A DNA stretch of 14,292 nt from Dimargaris cristalligena (Eukaryota > Kickxellomycota > Dimargaritomycetes > Dimargaritales > Dimargaritaceae), in the NCBI GenBank assembly GCA_027576995.1, contig JANBQC010000671.1, forward strand, positions 1 through 14,292. The letters run 5' to 3'. Under the pieces are notes generated by a model that worked only from the letters and a program-made list of their open reading frames with translations, did no database searches and was not told the DNA's origin. How positions within the stretch are numbered: the stretch's first letter is position 1; each line of letters starts with the position of its first letter. Positions 9,322-14,292 of this stretch are shown piece by piece. The position numbers and the translations under genes were made by a program.

Positions 9322-9867
9322 TTTATTGGGTAAACTACGGGGGTAAGAATAAGCTAAGGAATCTAACTGGTCTAAAGAGGCCCAGTTATATATATGTGGG
9401 GGACTACTCTAAAGGGGAGGTCCCGAGGGGAAACTACATAACTAAGGTATTGATAAGGAAGGCTGGGTGGTCCTCATCCAAGGGAAAGCTTCCATGGGAA
9501 CCAGAAGACACTGGGATCATTGGAGGAGTGAGTAGTGCAAACTCCGAGGGGTCTGGTTGGCAAGGTGATATATAATACATGGTACCCGGGTAGGACTGGG
9601 GTGTCCAATATGGCACTATATGGCCTGCTATGATAGCAATCATCAGGACAGATTAGGTTAGATTAGAAGGGGTGACAAGGAAGACTATATGATATAATAT
9701 AGCCTAATATAGTTAGATATCTAAGCCTATAGGATTAAGGTAGATTAGATGGTTTAACATAATTAATATTAAGGGTGATCTAACTTTATATTAAATACAA
9801 TTATTCTACTTTATTCTAACTTTCTAATGTAACTATTTTTACTTTAATTAGTTTTATATACAAGTAG
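9322..9867. other. Downstream part of second copia relic, then AT-rich DNA
   Basis: No gene is supported. The first ~280 bases continue from the inverted-repeat arm and probably belong to the 3' noncoding end of the plus-strand copia relic. A TGTCCAATATGG at 9602-9613, preceded by a purine-rich GTAGGACTGGGG (9589-9600), could be the start of its 3' LTR after a polypurine tract. The rest is AT-rich with irregular TTAG-containing runs around 9648-9665. Open frames here lack recognisable protein features. Confidence 0.45.
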
Positions 9868-9920
9868 ATATGTGCTGCCGTGGGCAGCTGGCCAGAGGCC
9901 GTGTAAGCCCCAGCACATAT
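9868..9920. repeat. GC-rich nested hairpin
   Basis: Perfect 10-bp arms ATATGTGCTG (9868-9877) and CAGCACATAT (9911-9920) enclose a GC-rich core that contains a second hairpin, GCTGCC-GTG-GGCAGC (9874-9888), and the palindrome CTGGCCAG. The surrounding hundreds of bases are AT-rich, so the structure stands out. It may mark the 5' edge of the LTR-like region that follows (an LTR beginning TGTGCTG at 9871 is possible), or it may be a separate small element. Confidence 0.65.
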
Positions 9921-10672
9921 TACTAATCCAAGAAGTAGTCATACTTTGGATGGATTCAAGGTCCCCAGACGATTGACAAGTTATTTCCATGGGAACGGTC
10001 CGGGGTCGTTAATGTTATTTTATTTCTTTATGCTAGCTGATTTTCTTTTTCTTCAGCTTTCCATACCATATTTCCATTTGCTTTTCCGTCTATTATTGAC
10101 GAAGTTATAGGTCATCAAAATCAATGATGATTTTAAAACTATGACAATTAACTACCTCATATTACTACTTTTATGCTATTGATGATCCTTTATGAGCAGG
10201 GCTTGGGAATAACCAGCCTCCGGTGGATTCCTTCTTGGAATCACACCATACAATTTCTTAGCATGAATTCCCTTCTTTTTTCAGTTTTATCAATATCTAA
10301 CATGGAGGAGGACTGGGAAGACTGTGTCTTCCAACCTTCCAATCTCTATATTTTGCTCTTTTTTAACCTATTCATGACCACAGTTTAGCCAGTAGGTCAA
10401 TTTTTTCCCTATTTTTAGGTTTTTTTTATGACCTACAATTATTGCAGCATAATTCTCAGCTATAGTTATGTAGTTTGGTCATTTTTTCTTATATATATCT
10501 TAGTAGCGTCCCCTCAGTTAAAGGGACAAGTTAGTTTCGAGATAAATGAATACATATCTGTTTTAACTTCACCAGACGATACCGACGATTAAACCCTGTA
10601 CCCCGTTTTTATTGATTAGTTTATTGCCACTATTCCTATTTATTTTACTTTCATTTACTTAGTTCGAATTTG
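9868..10672 (+). mobile_element. Possible LTR of a third, truncated retroelement
   Basis: This is an AT-rich, gene-free stretch of about 800 bases, beginning with the structured TGTGCTG segment. It is followed immediately by a primer-binding-site-like sequence and, 100 bases on, by a GC-rich reading frame. That order fits LTR, primer-binding site, leader and Gag. No second LTR copy is visible in the window and the exact ends are not defined, so this is an inference from order alone. Confidence 0.35.
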
Positions 10673-10683
10673 TGGTATCTCCG
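10673..10683 (+). promoter_or_regulatory. Candidate initiator-tRNA primer-binding site
   Basis: TGGTATCTCCG would pair with a tRNA ending CGGAGATACCA. In such a tRNA position 72 is U and position 73 is A. An A1:U72 pair is characteristic of eukaryotic initiator methionine tRNA, the usual primer of copia and many other fungal LTR elements. The first seven bases also match the common initiator-tRNA site TGGTATC. Without the host tRNA sequence this remains inferred. Confidence 0.35.
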
Positions 10684-10784
10684 AGTACCAAACCGATTAT
10701 ACCGTTTGACTATAACGTTTTCTTATAACGTTTTTTTTTGTTTTGTTTATTTGATCTTTTCTTTTCAACTGACGATGCGAGACG

Positions 10785-10988
10785 ATGATGTACGACGCGA
10801 TGGACAACCAGGAACTCGGCGGCGACTTCCCCAAGGCCACCTCGGTCTCAACCCCCTCGAACCCAGCAAAGTCCAACACTCCGCACTACATGACGAGATA
10901 TGGTGACCGTCTAGTGGGAAGAAACAGGAGGTTCCCCCTCCTGCCAACTCTCCCAAAGGCGAACCAGCGGAGTCCCTCAAATTGTTAG
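10785..10988 (+). CDS. Short GC3-rich frame, possible Gag N-terminal fragment
   Basis: A 67-codon frame starting MMYDAMDNQELGGDF and ending RSPSNC before TAG. By my count 48 of 67 codons end in G or C, while the flanking DNA is strongly AT-rich, which argues that this frame was under coding constraint. The product is hydrophilic, with Pro/Ser/Asn stretches and a basic part (RLVGRNRRF), and has no domain I recognise. Two ATGs in tandem open the frame. A pyrimidine-rich run at 10728-10766 and a duplicated TATAACGTTTT lie just upstream. It sits 100 bases after the candidate primer-binding site, so a Gag start truncated by AT-rich DNA at about 10990 is my preferred reading. A small host gene or first exon is possible. 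An overlapping frame at 10670-10906 shows less coding character. Confidence 0.4.
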   Translation: MMYDAMDNQELGGDFPKATSVSTPSNPAKSNTPHYMTRYGDRLVGRNRRFPLLPTLPKANQRSPSNC

Positions 10989-10989
10989 C

Positions 10990-12109
10990 AACACAGATAC
11001 ATTAAATAAAAATAGAAGGATTTTTAATATTTTTTACACCAAGGCTGGGTATCCCACTTTTGCTGGCCATGATTGTAGTTTAAGGTCAAAGTGGATAAAC
11101 TGCCTTCATATTTGAGGGGTAAGGGTGATAATATAAGAAATCCCCACCTAAATAATATTGAATATTGTAGCTAAGTGTAATTATATACTGATAGATTGTA
11201 ATATTAAAAAGAGACAGTGTAAGATAATGTAGTTTAGTAGAGCATTCCTTATACAGTTACTGGTAATTGAGAGGAACTATTACATAATAGTATATGAAAA
11301 AAGATAATAAAGGGGGGGTTTACTGTTAAATCACTGTGTGGAATTTTCAGAGTGGGTAATTGCATTTGTATTGTAGCATAGGCATTCATAGCATGATAGC
11401 TAAGCACAAGGTCTAGTTGGGCTACAGTTTAATGCAGTAATAATAATTACTTGTAGTGAAATAAAGGAATAAGGTGGTCAACTAATTAATGGGCTCATAA
11501 TATCTTTTAGACCTATTTAGTTACTTAAGTGAAATTCTCGAATCCATTCTTAGTTTTACCTGATCCTTCCAGCAAGTCAGCAGAAAACCAAGTCATTTTG
11601 TAGTGTAGCATTCCTCCCCTTAATTGTACCTTTTAGCTCCTTATAGCCATTTGTTGCAGACTGTGAGCCATTAATGTTAAAAGTGGCCATATTTATAGTA
11701 ATATACATCAGTTGACATCGGAAGTATGCATACCTAGTGCTAAACCTGGTCGTTGGAATTACACCGCCAAGTCACTGACGTAAATATGTAGCTGTGCATA
11801 AATTATTTGCAAGGAATCTACCCATGCATAAGTGCACCTCCCAGTTTTCCATGGCGTATTCGACCCTGTTGATAAAGTAGAGATATTATAACCCATTTCC
11901 CTAAGTTAAACAACCGGTATCGGTCCAATACTCAACCCAAAAGCATTGCTTTACTGATATTGGGACTATTTAGTGATTTACTTTCCTATATTCACTTGTG
12001 GCTTTTTTTTTCGATATGAAGAGAATATAACAATAGGTTGGCCATGCACGGTAGAGGCTGGGGCGGATATAGTATATTCCGGACAAATATGTTAAACCGA
12101 CGGGATGCT
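10990..12109. other. AT-rich DNA with no recognised feature
   Basis: Stops are frequent in all frames and I see no conserved motif, tandem repeat or RNA gene. The abrupt composition change at about 10990 marks the break of the preceding reading frame. The sequence resembles old, decayed repeat DNA. Confidence 0.6.
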
Positions 12110-12660
12110 TTAGCTCGATGGCTCACTGGCTCCAATAAAGGGAGTTTGATGAAAGAAACTCGCATGTGGAATAGCCAATGAAAGAGAAAAAGTGTCGGAA
12201 AACCCCCTGGTACAAAATGATATATCGAGTAAAGAGGGGCTTAGAATCGGAACGGAAGAGTTGGGAAGGGCCCCAGGTAAAAGGCAAAGGGCGGGGGAAG
12301 CCGGGGCAGGGCTATATATTAGAAAAAAAAACTCAAAGTTACAGACTATGTTCATATTTATCTTTATCTGTAGCAGTGGGTCTACAGGGGACTCTGAATA
12401 TTTTGAGGCCGGTTGTCTATGCCCACCGAGTCTCACATCTACTACCCCATCCCCCTCGACTTTCAAGGCATCAGGTGTGTATCCGAACCGCATGTAGATT
12501 TAGAGAGACAGGTCATATTGAACATTAATAATGTAAACTTCACATTTATAAAATGCCGCCGATTTAAAAAAAAAACAGTTGAGGCTGGGCGCGATGGTCC
12601 ATTTCCACTTAGGGCCTCTTCCCTAGCAGACTTGGCTTGTCCAAATGGAGAGGTATGACT
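12110..12660. other. Mixed-composition stretch with ambiguous overlapping frames
   Basis: Three overlapping frames of 101-127 codons lie here: minus strand 12110-12493, plus strand 12178-12528 and 12192-12497. None has a recognisable domain, and a purine-rich run on the plus strand (12178-12325) explains why stops are sparse. At least two must be chance, and probably all three are. Around 12583 the bases GGCTGGGCGCGATGG recall the start of Alu, but the similarity ends there. Confidence 0.5.
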
Positions 12661-12680
12661 GCCGATATTTTTGTACTAGC

Positions 12681-12815
12681 GCCCATTGGTTATATTTATC
12701 CACAGACGCCCATTCTATGTATGTATTCACTAATACACATTGGCTTTATTTGTTCGTAAATGTTCATTGGTTATAGTTATTCATAAATGTCTATTGGCTA
12801 TATATATGCGTACCT
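12681..12815. repeat. 27-bp minisatellite, five units carrying ATTGG
   Basis: The units start at 12681, 12708, 12735, 12762 and 12789, each exactly 27 bases. Each begins with a variant of GCCCATTGGTTATATTTATC. ATTGG occurs at 12685, 12739, 12766 and 12793. The second unit has ATTCT at the equivalent 12712. The units are diverged in their second half. A sixth, out-of-phase ATTGG follows at 12832. ATTGG is an inverted CCAAT box, the core bound by the Hap2/3/5 (NF-Y) complex in fungi. The array ends about 375 bases before the ATG at 13190, so a role in that gene's promoter is possible but unproven. Confidence 0.85.
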
Positions 12816-12851
12816 GCGTTCCCCATATCGCATTGGCCGATTCGGACCCTT

Positions 12852-12910
12852 GGCCCTTAAACCGTGAAACCGCGTCCCATTGAAACTATAGGGATTATAT
12901 TTTAAGGGCC
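12852..12910. repeat. Perfect 10-bp inverted repeat with 39-base loop
   Basis: GGCCCTTAAA (12852-12861) and TTTAAGGGCC (12901-12910) are exact reverse complements. The repeat lies between the ATTGG array and the pyrimidine-rich leader of the open frame at 13190. It could be a binding-site pair or a chance structure. Confidence 0.55.
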
Positions 12911-13084
12911 GAGTAGTACCCATGCTATGCGACGACATAGTTACAATAAAAGGTCGCGATAATCCCCTCTTTCTATCTAAGTAGCTTATTTGCCTACTCT
13001 GGTTAACTTTTTCATTCCCCTGCACCTCAGTTGTATTACTAAGTATATTTGTCATACTTTTAACCTAATTTACCAATATCATTT

Positions 13085-13189
13085 TTGGTATATTGTACTT
13101 CATTCCCCTTATCTCCACCCTACCTAGTCTTACCTTCCCCACTCTCCAAAATAATCGCCAAAATTATCATTAGTAAAATTGGCTGGGCG
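13085..13189 (+). promoter_or_regulatory. Candidate core promoter and leader of the 13190 frame
   Basis: A TATA-like GGTATATTG lies at about 13087-13095, followed by a long C/T-rich run (13098-13148) and an A-rich stretch up to the ATG. Pyrimidine-rich runs near the transcription start are common in fungal promoters. The assignment rests on composition and position only. Confidence 0.4.
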
Positions 13190-14292
13190 ATGGCATGTCT
13201 AATGGCCAGTAGCTTATCGTTGTCGAGCATGGGCACCCCGCTTCCCAGTTACTCCGGTTATATCCCATCAAACCAACCGCAGGGCACCGCTGGTGGCCAA
13301 AATGATGGTGATCATCATTGGCCAGACATTGTGATGGATCTTCTCTATACCCCGGAGTTAGAAAGCACTAGTCCCCTATATCCATATGAACCCACGGGGA
13401 ATGGGTTCCCCGACGCCGGTCAATCTGGCCCCAACAAACTCACCTTCGACCAACTCAAGGCTGCACTTGAAAGTGACCCAGAGGGAGCCACGACTAGTCA
13501 CCCTGACCCTGATGATCCCGATTGGCAAAATACATTAGCTGAACTTCAACAGGCAGGCCTATGGCCAAGTGTCAGCCTTAATCCAGGGCAACGCCATATT
13601 CAACCGAATCCGAGGAAATTCTACCAGCCAGTGGAGGGTGACTTTAATATTGATAGGCATGGGACTAACCCAATGGTGACATCCCATGGTTCGGCCACGA
13701 ACGTATACTACAATAGCATGGCTGAGGTAGGATATTCAGGCGCACCCAAGGTTCCAATTGGATCATTAATTGGCACCAGCTCGGCGAATCCACCTATCGA
13801 ATTGCAAACGGGACAGACCAGTACTAATGACCAGCAGACATCTTATGGTTTATCCGCTGACGTTAACCTCGATCATTCGAGCCACATGGAACAAGCAATC
13901 CTCGAAGGAATAATTATGAAATGCCGATTTCTTTCGGGGATAGTTTTCCACCAGCCGACAAACCTCCAAGAGTCGAATCCGAAAAAATGGAGGGATGCCT
14001 TCAACCAATATAAAAACACTTTACTTCGCAGCTTGCCAACCACCGCCGAAATAGATGGAAAAGAGAGGGAAAAAAGAAACAATCAAAAACTTTCCTACGC
14101 TATATCTAGAGCTGTAACCATATCGACACCCCTCTTTATCTACGCTTTAGATTGGGATGTTGGTAACCAGGCCGTGACGCTTCAGTATTTGACGGATAAA
14201 GAAGGCTATCGCTGTGAAGATTTCCGCCAGTTCAAAAGCCAGGCCTCGCAGCACCTTACTATTGGTAAAATCGACCTTCCGAGTGACATCGA
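13190..14292 (+). CDS. Hypothetical protein, 5' part, runs off window
   Basis: A stop-free frame of 367 complete codons plus two bases, cut by the window end. I start it at ATG 13190 because it is the first ATG after the in-frame TAA at 13061-13063 and has a good context (G at -3, G at +4). ATGs at 13202 and 13229 are alternatives. Residues 1 to about 230 are low in predicted structure, rich in Pro, Ser, Thr, Gly, Asn and Gln with acidic patches (for example HPDPDDPDWQ near residue 105). From about residue 240 the sequence looks folded, with a basic segment NPKKWRDAFNQYKNTLLRSL, a charged KEREKRNN stretch, the hydrophobic STPLFIYALDWDV and then YRCEDFRQFKSQ. I recognise no family, signal peptide or membrane segment. 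No intron is needed to keep the frame open. It is the only long undamaged frame in a window of dead retroelements. It could be a host gene, perhaps a regulatory or DNA-associated protein, or an accessory ORF of a mobile element. Confidence 0.75.
   Translation, partial: MACLMASSLSLSSMGTPLPSYSGYIPSNQPQGTAGGQNDGDHHWPDIVMDLLYTPELESTSPLYPYEPTGNGFPDAGQSGPNKLTFDQLKAALESDPEGATTSHPDPDDPDWQNTLAELQQAGLWPSVSLNPGQRHIQPNPRKFYQPVEGDFNIDRHGTNPMVTSHGSATNVYYNSMAEVGYSGAPKVPIGSLIGTSSANPPIELQTGQTSTNDQQTSYGLSADVNLDHSSHMEQAILEGIIMKCRFLSGIVFHQPTNLQESNPKKWRDAFNQYKNTLLRSLPTTAEIDGKEREKRNNQKLSYAISRAVTISTPLFIYALDWDVGNQAVTLQYLTDKEGYRCEDFRQFKSQASQHLTIGKIDLPSDI

Noticed and set aside
9648..9665. TTAGGTTAGATTAG, telomere-like.
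   Set aside because: Irregular and only two to three units; not a TTAGGG-type array.
12110..12140. TAGCTCGATGGCTCACTGG resembling a pol III A box, suggesting a tRNA or SINE.
   Set aside because: The A box lacks a base and no B box follows at the right distance; no cloverleaf can be folded by eye.
12110..12528. Three overlapping frames of 101-127 codons on both strands.
   Set aside because: Purine-strand bias explains the lack of stops and no domain or consistent codon preference singles out one of them.
12583..12597. GGCTGGGCGCGATGG, similar to the first bases of Alu.
   Set aside because: The match stops after about 15 bases, with no 7SL-like body, B box or poly-A tail.

Overview
The window looks like a transposon-rich stretch of a fungal nuclear genome. 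It is moderately AT-rich, carries Ty1/copia-type reverse-transcribing elements, and its one long open frame sits behind a pyrimidine-rich leader of the kind common upstream of fungal genes. The sequence alone does not settle the phylum.

Layout. Positions 1-4427 hold a nearly complete but dead Ty1/copia retrotransposon on the minus strand. Its Gag, protease, integrase, reverse transcriptase and RNase H can all be read in order. Gag to mid-protease is in one frame and everything after it is in a second frame, with only one frame change in about 3.9 kb. The damage is mostly in-frame stop codons, and those at well-conserved residues fit C-to-T changes. Positions 8230 to about 9320 hold a second, much more decayed copia relic on the plus strand, covering the reverse transcriptase end, RNase H and the Pol C-terminus. 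The last coding bases and downstream sequence of the two relics match as an inverted repeat (1-211 and 9108-9321), so the two copies point away from each other around a spacer of about 4 kb. I recognise no gene in that spacer.

Positions 9868 to 10988 look like the 5' end of a third LTR element: a GC-rich hairpin, an AT-rich LTR-like stretch, a possible primer-binding site and a short GC3-rich reading frame that may be a Gag N-terminus. Positions 10990-12650 are mostly featureless.

The right end differs. A 27-bp minisatellite of five units (12681-12815), four of which carry ATTGG (inverted CCAAT), a perfect 10-bp inverted repeat and a pyrimidine-rich stretch with a TATA-like element precede an open frame. 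That frame runs without a stop from the ATG at 13190 off the end of the window (at least 367 codons). I do not recognise its family, and it is the best candidate for an intact gene here.

No tRNA, rRNA or CRISPR array was found. I see no clear new biological system. The most checkable signals are the mutation pattern of the copia relic, its in-phase slippery-type heptamer, the ATTGG minisatellite and the unrecognised long frame.
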